NCBI RefSeq assembly: GCF_001661345.1
Contig: NW_017962919.1
Span: forward strand, 248,001 to 312,000
DNA: 64,000 nt
Source of the DNA: Ascoidea rubescens DSM 1968
Lineage: Eukaryota; Ascomycota; Saccharomycetes; Ascoideales; Ascoideaceae
Direction of reading: 5' to 3'
Below are positions 25,929-35,900 of this stretch, in pieces. Within the stretch, counting starts at the first letter, position 1; each line of letters begins with the position of its first letter. The notes beneath the pieces were generated by a model. The model had not been told where the DNA came from, did not search any database, and saw only the letters and a list, made by a program, of their open reading frames with translations. Position numbers and translations under genes: made by a program.

Positions 25929-26774
25929 ATGACTGTTGAAATGCCTTCAATTTCTGATATTGTTCCCTCTTTCAGGCTAGATGGACGAGTTGCTGTTGTC
26001 ACAGGCGGTTCTGGGGGAATGGCTGCAGTTTTGAATAAAGCTCTTTTAGCCCAAGGTGCCTCTGTCGCTTTGGTTGATATTGACCAAGCTATTGTTGACA
26101 AAGCAGGTGTTGAATTGACTAACTGGGCCACATATAATAATGTTGAACTTATCACAAACGATGTTCAGAAGATTTCTTCTTGGGAATGTGACGTTACCAA
26201 TTACGATCAAATCACCCAAGTTTTAGACAAAATATCTGGATTTCACAAAAGTGTTCCTGATTTGTTAGTTCACACTGCTGGGTTTTGCAATAATTTTGAC
26301 GCACTTGAATATCCTCCTGACAAAATGAAAAGTTTAATTGAGGTTAATTTGCTAGGCTCGCTTTATTTTCCTCAAGTAATGGCCAAATTGTTGGTTAAAG
26401 CTTCCAAACCTGGTTCTTTTATTCTTATTGGTTCCATGTCTGGTGTTATTGTCAACTATCCTCAAAACCAAGTTGCTTATAATGCCTCTAAAGCTGGTGT
26501 AATTCATGCTGTTAGATCGTTAGCGACTGAATGGGCCAAGTATAATATCAGAGTGAATTGTCTTAGCCCTGGATATATCTTAACTCCACTAACCAAGAAA
26601 GTAATTGGAGAGAATGTTGAAATCAAAAATGCTTGGGAGTCAAGAATTCCAATGAATAGAATGGCTGATCCTAAAGAATTTGTTGGTTCCATTCTATATC
26701 TTGCTAATCATGATGCTTCCAGCTATACAACTGGAGAAAATCTTGTTGTTGATGGTGGTTATCAATGCTGGTAG
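25929..26774 (+). CDS. ARD1: D-arabinitol 2-dehydrogenase (NAD-dependent SDR)
   Basis: 281 aa short-chain dehydrogenase that interconverts D-arabinitol and D-ribulose in the cytosol, part of pentitol metabolism in xylose-using yeasts. The length equals that of known Candida/Scheffersomyces enzymes, and whole blocks agree with them from memory (FRLDGR near residue 15, NIRVN, LSPGYILTPLT, PKEFVGSILYLA, SSYTTG and VVDGGY near the end). The cofactor loop is TGGSGGM at 25-31. Asp50 at the end of the second strand favours NAD over NADP. Catalytic residues are Asn140, Ser171, Tyr184 and Lys188 (Y-x3-K in YNASKAG). The ATG at 25929 gives the family N-terminus, and no intron is needed. It is the first host gene after the retroelement block. 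The alternative is a closely related polyol dehydrogenase. Confidence 0.93.
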   Translation: MTVEMPSISDIVPSFRLDGRVAVVTGGSGGMAAVLNKALLAQGASVALVDIDQAIVDKAGVELTNWATYNNVELITNDVQKISSWECDVTNYDQITQVLDKISGFHKSVPDLLVHTAGFCNNFDALEYPPDKMKSLIEVNLLGSLYFPQVMAKLLVKASKPGSFILIGSMSGVIVNYPQNQVAYNASKAGVIHAVRSLATEWAKYNIRVNCLSPGYILTPLTKKVIGENVEIKNAWESRIPMNRMADPKEFVGSILYLANHDASSYTTGENLVVDGGYQCW

Positions 26775-27769
26775 TCACCAATTAATTCTATAATTACCTA
26801 ATGCTTTTTTTGTGATATTTTTTTGTTTTGTTGCTTTTTATTGTTTAATTTTCGATTTCACTATTGTTTTTTTTCTGGCCTACCTTGTTATCGCCTGCTT
26901 ACTCTTTTTATTTTTACATTATGTTTAATTCTTCATTGACCCATTTTTTTAATCCTTTATACTTTCTCATACACATTTTTTCTAACCATTTGTGCTTTTC
27001 ATTTCCAGAAATTTTACATTCTAACTGCTTTTTCACTGAAAGTGAATTCAAAATCATACATTACTTTGGTTATTGCTGAGCATCTTTCAATCGACAGGTG
27101 TAGCATTCACGTTTTTCAGATTATCAGATATAATTTCAAGGCCAAAATTGACATGTAGCTAAAGTTTTGCCATATTTTCTATACTTCCAGCTTCTTTAGC
27201 GAATATTGTGGTAAAGATTCTTCAAAGTCATCTTTTCGAAGTTACAAAATTTGATGACTATAAAAATTTTTCACGGAACAATCCTAAACAAAATCCTTCC
27301 CCAGGTTTCGTCGTAAATCTGGCTTTCACTATTCGAAAAGCATTCCAGCTTTCAGTTGAATTGCACCCTTTCACAAGAAAAAGAACTTCTATTTTAGTTT
27401 TTCTCCGCCAAAGTTGAAACAATGCTACTTTAAATGGGGTAGTTGAACTATTTTCTATTCAATGAAATTTCTCCAAGGCGAAAACAAACCAATTAGAGTC
27501 AAATTTGAGAAATAAAAATTCCAAAATCTAATTTAAATCATCAATAAAAATTATTGTAGAAAATATGTGGTTTACCCGCGAAAAAATAATTAAATGAAAC
27601 CCATGAAAACGGAAACTAAAACAAAAACAAAAGTAATAGAAATATTGGATACAAAAAGAAAAGATAACTTAGATAAAAACGATAAAAGATAACTTAGATA
27701 AAAATGATAAAAGATTAACAAAAAAGCCAAAAATATAAAACCTTAAACAATAACCTTATCGAAACAGTG
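26775..27769. other. Convergent intergenic region with a short tandem repeat
   Basis: About 1 kb between two converging genes. It is T-rich on the left and A-rich on the right, consistent with two 3' UTRs. Short open frames at 26864-27079 and 27208-27417 have no recognisable product and low-complexity composition. A 24-25 bp unit (gataacttagataaaaa core) is repeated twice at about 27660-27710. Confidence 0.5.
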
Positions 27770-30025
27770 TCATTCTGCCTCGAATATTTCATCTGCTGCT
27801 AGCATTAAATATTCAATGACTTTACTTTGATAACTTTTTTCATCTGGATTTGTAATTGCAAAGGATAAAAGCGTGGGGCCCCAAATGATACCAAGATTAC
27901 TGGCAGACATTCGATTAATATCTTGCCTTTGCGAAACTCTTCTAAAATGAAATAGTAATGATCTCAAAGTCCAATATGGCCCATCAGGCAAAGCATAAAC
28001 AGTTTGATGAAGCTTTTTAACTCTCGATTCAGCTGGTAACCTTGCTGCAGCAATAAACTCGGGATATAGTTCATTGCTCAATAATGGTTCAGGCAAGGAA
28101 ATAAAATATGCTTTCAACAAGCTTGCAATTAAGTATATCTCACCATCAGAAGCAGAATTGTTTGAAGGAATTATTTGAATTATATTATTTGGATTTGAGT
28201 CAATCGATTCCTTTAACTCTTGAAGTTTAAGTTGGTTCCCACTGGTTCTATAAATGCCTTCAGTGTCTAGCCCATAGAGATCTATCAAACTGATACAATA
28301 TTTAACAATGTAGGGCACAAAGTTTTCTTCCCCTTGAAACCTTATTAATGTGTCAATATCATTTCCAAATGTTTTCAATTTGACTGGTGGTATGATGATA
28401 CCTGGTAAAGGCGCAACACTTAATCCAAGACTAGAAAACCCCCGATTAGTTCTGGTGGGAATATAAGATGTTGAGACTACAGACTGAGTGAAATCTGGCG
28501 TTATTGTGGAGGTTGATGTGAGTCCTTCGTTACTAGCAGTCCCAAAGTTATTTCCCCCAGTTGTACTAAAGCTAAGACCTGATGAAGTGATTCCACCATA
28601 AGTGTTACCTTCAGATGTTTTATTGGCGGCCAAAGGCTGAACGTTGGAGATGACTGAAAATCTGAAATCGGAGTTATTATTAACGTTAATATTATTGGTG
28701 TTAAAAGGATCAACGTCATTGCTATGAATGAGTGGATCGTGCTTTATAGTACTACCATCAGCGTTTTTCTGATTATTGACCGGATTGTTTTCTTGGATCG
28801 AAAAAGTGTCGTTGTTAGTTGACAAAATACTTGAATTGAAATCGGCGTTATTACTAGTAGATGCACTATTAATGATCAAGTTCCCTGAGTTATATGTAGA
28901 AGCACTAAGTCCATTAGTTTGGTTTGTGTTTGTGTTTGTGTTTGATTTGAAACCTGAGTTGATACTTAAATTAAAATTTGCGTTATAGTTGGCTTGGGAA
29001 TTTTGAAATGAAGGATGTAGTTTGTATTGAATTGGTATATATTCTTTTTTCGGTGTTTTTCTATGAAAACCCATTAGATAGTCATATAAGTCCTTTTCTA
29101 CATTGACAGACGATGCAATGTTCTTAATAGAAGGCTTTTTAGAGTCAATTGAAGCCGGAGAAATAGTGACTGCAAGATGCATTAGTAAAGATTCTTCAAA
29201 GTTGGTATATTCTTGCAATTTTAAGGATAATGAAATATCAATTTCTAAAATCAAGTCTCTAAGTTGAGCAGAATAATTTGGACGGTAAACCTCCACTAGC
29301 TTCTTTTTAATTGACTGCGATGCTTCAGACTTGGATCTGTAGTCAGTTTCAGCAGTTGAAATTTTGGAAGATAATTCTTCCTCTTGTTGAAGTGTTGTCT
29401 TTGCACCTTTGATAGTAAATTTTGTTCTGTTTGGACTTGTAGTTCTGACCTTTTCAAGATTTTTACACAAGCTATTGTACTTTATTTTTGCTTTCTCTGC
29501 TAATTGAATGGCTTCAAGGCATTCCTGTTCACGCTTCCTAGCTTCATCTTTGATTGATTTCCTTCTCTCTTTTATTGATTCTTTCAAATAATTCAAATCA
29601 TCGGAAATTCTAATCACAGACTGCACATAAGAATTGCCAAATCCAAGTAACTTTTCCTCGATGGATAGGATAGCCGAAAATTGCTTAACAAAAGAATCAT
29701 CTTTAATCAACTTGTTGGATGTGTTTTTCTTCATTGTTTCATTAGTTGATCTAGATAGCTTTTTTAGGTGGGTGTAATTGTCTGACTTAGAGTTGGCTTT
29801 TCTGCTCAAATACCTTGCAAATTCTTCGCAGGTTTCAGTGGATTGCTTCAATCTTTTGGACAAAGCATCTAGAGAGTAATCAGATTTCAAGACGGAAGAG
29901 ATAGCTTCATCTGTTAAATCAACTGAAGGCTGTGGTGCTGGGTCTGTTAAAGAGATTCTCCTATTAGCAGGACCCTCGTCTTTGTTTATCTTAGAAACTG
30001 GAGTGGGAGGAATGATTTCACTCAT
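27770..30025 (-). CDS. RGD1: F-BAR and RhoGAP protein, Rgd1 orthologue
   Basis: 751 aa GTPase-activating protein. In S. cerevisiae Rgd1 (666 aa) acts on Rho3 and Rho4 at the bud tip and neck to control polarised growth. An N-terminal F-BAR region (about residues 40-290) is rich in heptad-like charged helices. A Ser/Asn-rich linker follows (about 330-550). The C-terminal RhoGAP domain (553-751) contains the arginine finger Arg593 in GIYRTSG, the LLKAYFISLPEPLL helix and the SNLGIIWGPTLL motif. The order F-BAR, linker, RhoGAP is that of Rgd1; Bem3 and Rga proteins have other N-termini. The extra length is in the Asn/Ser linker. It is transcribed divergently from JEM1. Confidence 0.92.
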   Translation of the reverse strand: MSEIIPPTPVSKINKDEGPANRRISLTDPAPQPSVDLTDEAISSVLKSDYSLDALSKRLKQSTETCEEFARYLSRKANSKSDNYTHLKKLSRSTNETMKKNTSNKLIKDDSFVKQFSAILSIEEKLLGFGNSYVQSVIRISDDLNYLKESIKERRKSIKDEARKREQECLEAIQLAEKAKIKYNSLCKNLEKVRTTSPNRTKFTIKGAKTTLQQEEELSSKISTAETDYRSKSEASQSIKKKLVEVYRPNYSAQLRDLILEIDISLSLKLQEYTNFEESLLMHLAVTISPASIDSKKPSIKNIASSVNVEKDLYDYLMGFHRKTPKKEYIPIQYKLHPSFQNSQANYNANFNLSINSGFKSNTNTNTNQTNGLSASTYNSGNLIINSASTSNNADFNSSILSTNNDTFSIQENNPVNNQKNADGSTIKHDPLIHSNDVDPFNTNNINVNNNSDFRFSVISNVQPLAANKTSEGNTYGGITSSGLSFSTTGGNNFGTASNEGLTSTSTITPDFTQSVVSTSYIPTRTNRGFSSLGLSVAPLPGIIIPPVKLKTFGNDIDTLIRFQGEENFVPYIVKYCISLIDLYGLDTEGIYRTSGNQLKLQELKESIDSNPNNIIQIIPSNNSASDGEIYLIASLLKAYFISLPEPLLSNELYPEFIAAARLPAESRVKKLHQTVYALPDGPYWTLRSLLFHFRRVSQRQDINRMSASNLGIIWGPTLLSFAITNPDEKSYQSKVIEYLMLAADEIFEAE

Positions 30026-30519
30026 TGAAAAGCATTAATCTGATATTAAGAACGACAGAGTATCACCTGAAGTGTCTTTGAGCACTTTAGTTCTGAAAAA
30101 AGTGAGCAAAAGCAATAAACACTGGTGGATTATATCCAACGGGAGAATAAATTGTACCTTGACCTCCATCACCCTTTTTGATCAGCCTTAAGGAAGACCC
30201 GATGTGGCTAGTTCCGGCTAACACAGGCCTCGGAAGTCCAAGAAGGTCTGCAGTACAGCCGCGGGAGGTCTGGCCGTTTTCAAAATGTAGTTTCACTAAC
30301 CACAAACTGCTTAAAACAAACAGTGCCTAAAATGGATAATGACCAAAATGAGTATTGCTCAAAAACATGCATCCTAAAGTGAATTATCTGCACCAACCTT
30401 CCCTTTTGGATCCCAGCCCTGAATCAGAGTTGAGTTTGAAACCTCCATCCCAACCAATCCATATAATTCATTTTCAACACTCATTGCCAGCTGCTGCTCT
30501 TGATGGTCTTACATTGGCA
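30026..30519. promoter_or_regulatory. Divergent promoter with a GC-rich, hairpin-forming block
   Basis: Shared upstream region of RGD1 and JEM1. At about 30140-30290 it contains a block much richer in G and C than its surroundings, with a hairpin at 30199-30233 (CCGA pairs TCGG, TGTG pairs CACA). A minus-strand open frame of 72 codons (30087-30305) crosses it but matches nothing I know. It could be an unrecognised structured RNA or a promoter element. Confidence 0.4.
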
Positions 30520-32772
30520 ATGGAATATTCTAATAACTTTCGGCTCTGGCTTCTGATTTTTGTTTATCTTTCAGCCTTTCAGTTTCTCGTCTTGTCAACA
30601 TCCTCCTCTCACTCGGTTTTAGATTTTAACTATTTTACACATCAACTTCAATCTCTTGACCAATTATCCTCTCATAATCCAGAAACAAATTTAGATGATC
30701 GTTATAATCTTTTGCTATCTGAACTACAACTGCGGAATTCAACACCTCCAGCATCTTGTTCAGACTCTACTCTCCATCTATCAATTGACCAGGTGATTGA
30801 TCTATCTTTAAGAACTCTTTATAAGAAGGCTATTCTCAACGTTTCTTTAAAAAATTTAAATCAAGCTATAACTGATTTGAGCAACTTTTTGAATATCTAT
30901 AACCTGCATTACAACACCAATAATGCTAAGGAAAACGAACACAAGAATTCCAGAAATTTTGTCACTATTCAATTGTTATCCTTATATCTTCAAGTTGGTA
31001 ACTACGATGCCATTTCCGCTTTGCTAAATGATTCCTCGATTCAGTATTTACCAAGGGATAAACTCGATAAAATTTTAACTGATTTTAATGAGGTCAAGCT
31101 GTTGATATCAAATATTAACAAAACTTTAAATTCCAACTTAAATTCTTTTTCAAATTCTTTTTCAACCGCAGACTACAATTCAACTTCCGATTACCTATCT
31201 TCTGCGCTTGCAATCTCTCATTCAAATCCTCAATTATACTTGCTACTGATCAAAAATGATTTAAAATATTTATTTGGTAATTTCAAATTGTCACTGTTTC
31301 CATTGTCAAAATATCAGCTTACTCAGAATTTGCTATCCTCCTTCTTATCTCTATCAAAACTTTTACCCCTAGATTCAACCAATTATTTAATTCTATCAAA
31401 TCTTTATCTTTTTCAATTCAGTAATGATAGAATATCTCACCTCTTTACTAAAAGAGGTATTCATTATGATTTTGATAATTCGATTTTAAAACTTTATATG
31501 AAATTTTTTTCACGAAATATAAACTTTTTTGCTCTTTTCAATCGCTTTAAATCCTATAACGACTATTATTTCATTGTCAATAGAAACGGTGATACTGATT
31601 ACAATTATAATGAAGATGAGAAACCTGACGTCTTAGATGAATCGCATTATACTGAAATGCTTGATAGCCTATTATCCCCTGACCATCCCTTTCTAATCTC
31701 AAATCTTGATATGAAAAGGTACTTTAAAGATAGAAAAATTTCAAATAATTTTCAGTTATTAAATTACTTGTCCAATCTTTTTAATAATTATCTTTTAAAT
31801 CATCACAATAGTCCTGATTATTTTTCAATAAATCCAGATCTATTATCGGATAATATTTTGTTGACAATAAATAATTTCTCTCTTGAATTGAACAAAATCA
31901 TCCTTATTTCAATGTTAAATTCAAAACCATCACATTCAACATTCAATTTAAAGGATTTAAAATTTTATGCCAACAATATTATCAAGCTTGAACTATTAAA
32001 TTCAAATAAAACACCAAAAGAAACTAAAAATAATAACTACATCCCTCAATTTTTTCCCGCTGTCATCCCAAAACTTGAATCTCTACTTAAATCCAAGAAT
32101 ATAAATCAATTGAAAAAAATATTTGATTTCTATTTAAAAAATAACATTAATAAAAACAAAATTACCAAAAACAAACTTTTTCAAAAATATTACAAAAAAT
32201 TTGAATCCCTAATTGAAGACCAGAATCAACAAAACTGGAATCATCAAAGCCAGCGTCAGCAAAGGCACCAGCAAGTGCGTCCCGAGTCCTCAAAAAATAA
32301 TTACTATAAAATCCTTGCAGTGCCTAGAAACGCTGACCAGGCTGAAATTAAAATGGCTTATAGAGCTTTGACCAAAAAGTTTCATCCAGACAAATACCAG
32401 GGCAATAACAAGTCTAAAGAAGAAATCGAAGCAAAAATGAGTGAAATCAATAGGGCATATGAAGTTTTATCAAACAAAGAGTTGAAGGAGAGATATGACA
32501 ATGGTGACGACCCAAATGATCCTCATGGTAGGCCTGCATCTAATGGTGGCCAAACTAGTTATAATTTTCAAAAGGGAGGCTTTAATCCTTTTGGTACTGG
32601 CACTGGTAGTAATGGTAGAGCCAAAAATTTCCATTTTAATTTTGGTGGGAATACGAACAAAAACTTTTTTCAGCAATCATGGCAACAAAAATCATCTGGA
32701 AGTAGTGGGCCTTTTGCTCAGTTTTTCGGTCAGTCCAATCAAAGAAGAAACAACAAAAAAAGAGCCTTTTGA
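30520..32772 (+). CDS. JEM1: ER J-domain co-chaperone, Jem1 orthologue
   Basis: 750 aa from the ATG at 30520. Jem1 is an ER J-protein that stimulates the Hsp70 Kar2 in nuclear fusion and protein folding. The first residues form a signal or anchor segment (hydrophobic stretch LWLLIFVYLSAF near residues 9-20). A long helical, poorly conserved middle follows (TPR-like by analogy). A Gln/His-rich spacer comes next, as in S. cerevisiae Jem1, then the J domain from Asn594 (NYYKIL) with the HPD triad at 622-624. A Gly/Phe-rich tail of about 85 residues ends in KKRAF with no HDEL. The open frame runs upstream to in-frame ATGs near 30367, but those starts would bury the signal peptide, so 30520 is preferred. 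The family member in S. cerevisiae is 645 aa. Confidence 0.88.
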   Translation: MEYSNNFRLWLLIFVYLSAFQFLVLSTSSSHSVLDFNYFTHQLQSLDQLSSHNPETNLDDRYNLLLSELQLRNSTPPASCSDSTLHLSIDQVIDLSLRTLYKKAILNVSLKNLNQAITDLSNFLNIYNLHYNTNNAKENEHKNSRNFVTIQLLSLYLQVGNYDAISALLNDSSIQYLPRDKLDKILTDFNEVKLLISNINKTLNSNLNSFSNSFSTADYNSTSDYLSSALAISHSNPQLYLLLIKNDLKYLFGNFKLSLFPLSKYQLTQNLLSSFLSLSKLLPLDSTNYLILSNLYLFQFSNDRISHLFTKRGIHYDFDNSILKLYMKFFSRNINFFALFNRFKSYNDYYFIVNRNGDTDYNYNEDEKPDVLDESHYTEMLDSLLSPDHPFLISNLDMKRYFKDRKISNNFQLLNYLSNLFNNYLLNHHNSPDYFSINPDLLSDNILLTINNFSLELNKIILISMLNSKPSHSTFNLKDLKFYANNIIKLELLNSNKTPKETKNNNYIPQFFPAVIPKLESLLKSKNINQLKKIFDFYLKNNINKNKITKNKLFQKYYKKFESLIEDQNQQNWNHQSQRQQRHQQVRPESSKNNYYKILAVPRNADQAEIKMAYRALTKKFHPDKYQGNNKSKEEIEAKMSEINRAYEVLSNKELKERYDNGDDPNDPHGRPASNGGQTSYNFQKGGFNPFGTGTGSNGRAKNFHFNFGGNTNKNFFQQSWQQKSSGSSGPFAQFFGQSNQRRNNKKRAF

Positions 32773-32933
32773 AAGCTATTTCTATTTTTTAAATCACTTT
32801 TTAAGAAGGTCAAGAGTAGTGTAACCATTGGTTTAACAAACAATGGCCTATAAATAAATAGTCTATATACACTGATTTCTTCCTCAAAATTATTGCATAG
32901 TATAACCACACAGTCAATTCATCATTAACTCTT

Positions 32934-35900
32934 TCACGGATTATAAATATACAGATCACTTCTCTCACGTTTAATATACCCTTTACTTAACAACGAGTCA
33001 ATTCCTAATTTAAGGTCCTTGATTGTTGGCTCCTCTCTTCCGTTGTCCCTAATCAAGCTAATAACCCTCATGATCAAGTTAGAATGAGTAATGGGACCCG
33101 ATCCTTTTAAATTTTTGATAATAATACTTTCTATTTCTAATGATCTGTCATTTTGCATGCTTTCCTCTAATTTAACATGCAGTCTTTTTGAAATAAAATC
33201 ACTGCCATCAAGATATTCATCCATGTTTTCAGCTAAATTTTCCTCTACATTTTCTTGACTATTTTTCAGCACTTTGCTGCTTGTTGGTGATTGGTCATTA
33301 TCTCTCACAACAGAGCCAGTCACAGTTCTTTTCCTTTGTTTCTTATTTAACATTGAAGACCGATATACTTCAACCTTCCGATTGTAATTCTTTAGTGAAA
33401 TTACAGGGACCTTGACGATTTCACTACTGTTCTGGTAATTGTCGTTAAATCGAAAAATATCATCATTGAGAAACATTGGACTCTTTTTGTTTTTTAGTAA
33501 TATTGGATTTCTGGATGCAGTTAACGAATACAACGAGCATTTAATTGAATCGATCACTTTCGTTGAATGCGAGTAACTTTCTGTGGTTTTAATGCTTTCT
33601 GTTTCTCCTTTGCTTTCTGCATCGTTATGGGTTATATCAACCTCTAATTTTTCCAAAATTTGCAGATATGTCATCTTTGATTCATTTTCAAACAAAAGAA
33701 TAATAGACGCGGTTATGATATTAATATTCAATGTCTTCAACCCTGTCAGAAAGTTCACATCTAAAATAATTGTGTTGTAAAAAAAAGACCAGTTTAGCCG
33801 TCTCAAGTTAGTCCCTTCAGCATAAAACCGGTTAAACTCACTAAGAATATTATTGAGTGGACTAGGTAATGTAATATTTCCCACAAACGACGGAGGATCT
33901 GGCCAACATTTAGTAGTTAAAATCAAAGGAGAGAATTCCAAAACAGTGGGGAAGTTTTTCAAATGATCATGAAACTTGGTTTTATATGTTTTTGAAAGAT
34001 TCAAATCTCGAAACATATCCATAAATTTGTTGAATCTGATTGATGCTTCTTCCTTGTCATAGTTGATGAAAAGCTTTAAAAACATTTTCTCAGCCTCGAC
34101 ACTTTTTTCAACTTTGATTCTGCTCAGCTCAACATTTTCTGAATAATAATTGATTAATCTCTTGGACAAATAATTTTTATAGATTCTGACAAAATATGTT
34201 TTGTCTTCGATTCTTTGATAAAACCAAATGATTTTTTCAAACAAGCCATTTAGAGCCATTTCATAGTCCAAGATCTGATCATTGGAAGATAGTGAAACCA
34301 TTAAATCTTGAAAAAAATCATTGCAATACTTTACGATTAACAAAATTGGATAATTATTCTTAATACTTAATAAATTAGAGAATTTATTGTTAATATCATT
34401 AACAAAGTTAGCGTTGTTATTAAAACTATATCTAATAATGTGATCAAGTGTTTCTTTTTCTTTGAATAAGAAATCAACCAAATTGTTGGAGCTTTTGGTG
34501 ATAACATTACTATTTGAATTGGCATTACCAAAATTATCGAGTATTTTTGAGCTTAAATTATTTTCAATTAATTTGGAATAAATTTTGCTTAATATTGGAA
34601 TCTTTTTATTATCATTTAGTGTGAATTTATACAAATGGTTTAATGAGTGTTTGTTTGAGTTTCGAATAATTGGCGGTAATATTAAATTCAACGTTTCTTC
34701 AAAGTTTTGAAATAATAATGAATCTACTATAGTTGTCTTGTTTTTGATAATTTTCTCTTGATTTCTTTTTATATCTTTGAGATTGTCATAATTTTTAAAA
34801 TAACTTTCCGAATTTATGTGGTTTATACTGTCGTTATTATTATTATTATTATTATTATTGTTATTATTATGATTATTACTATTACTATCGGGAAATAAAA
34901 CAGATGATTCAAATTGGTATTGTTTCACTTCAGAGACTTTTTTTTTGTTGGAATTTTTCTGCCAAGAACTCAAATTGAAATTGCTGTTATAAATGTTTTC
35001 TAGTAAAGATAATTCAAACTTGAATACATTGATGAAGTTTTCAATAAATTTTGAATTGAAGGGATTGGTCGAGTAATCATCATTTGAATTTGAAGATAGT
35101 AATGTCTTTTTGTAATCAGAATAAAAGATTTTATTCTCAAGCTGAAAGATTTTATCAAATAAGACCGAATTGTCAAAAAGATCTATTTCTTTCAAAATTT
35201 TCATAACTTTCAAGATAAAAGTGTACAAAATGTTTAGGTTTTTAGTGTTATTAGAATCATTGAATTTGGCAGGGTCCAATTGATTATTTGAATTGCTATT
35301 CAAAGCAATCGATTTCGATATTATGAATAACCGAATAATTCTAAGAGAATAGAATAAATATAAAAAGACCAACAGACCATACTTGTTAGAATTTTTTGGA
35401 TATAAATAAGAGTTTGCAGACTTGAAATCAAAATCAAAGTCGAAATCAGGTTCATATTCAGGTTGACCTGTTTTATTTTTTTTTTCATTAGGAGCACCAA
35501 TGTGATCATCATCGTTAGTTTTATTGCTCTGGGTAGCATTTTTAAATTTATCTGTTTTTCTTTTGTCAAAAAATGAAGCCATAACGATGTAAACCCCAAA
35601 CTCTTTAAGTTTTTTCTTGCTATTTAGATTAAAATTGGACAACAATTTAAGATCGTCAAAAGGTATTAATGATCTATCCAAATAAATAAAAATTAATCGG
35701 ATTAGAACAATTTTACGCATCCACATGTTGTAAGAGTCTGTGAACAATTTTAAGAAATCTGTCAATAAAATTATCAAATCATCATAATAACCTAGATCGA
35801 GAACCCAGTTGTTGGAGTATTCCTTTGTTGAGCTTAGATTTAGAAAGCGAATGTGGTTTTTATAATCATTTGAATTAATTTGAGCTATAAGATGATCAAA

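Noticed and set aside
30140-30290. RNase P, RNase MRP or SRP RNA
   Set aside because: I could not line up the conserved elements of these RNAs. Only a generic structured block is claimed.
30355-30519. Longer JEM1 start
   Set aside because: The first codon of the longer frame is TTG, and the in-frame ATG near 30367 would put about 50 residues before the signal segment. The ATG at 30520 starts directly before it.
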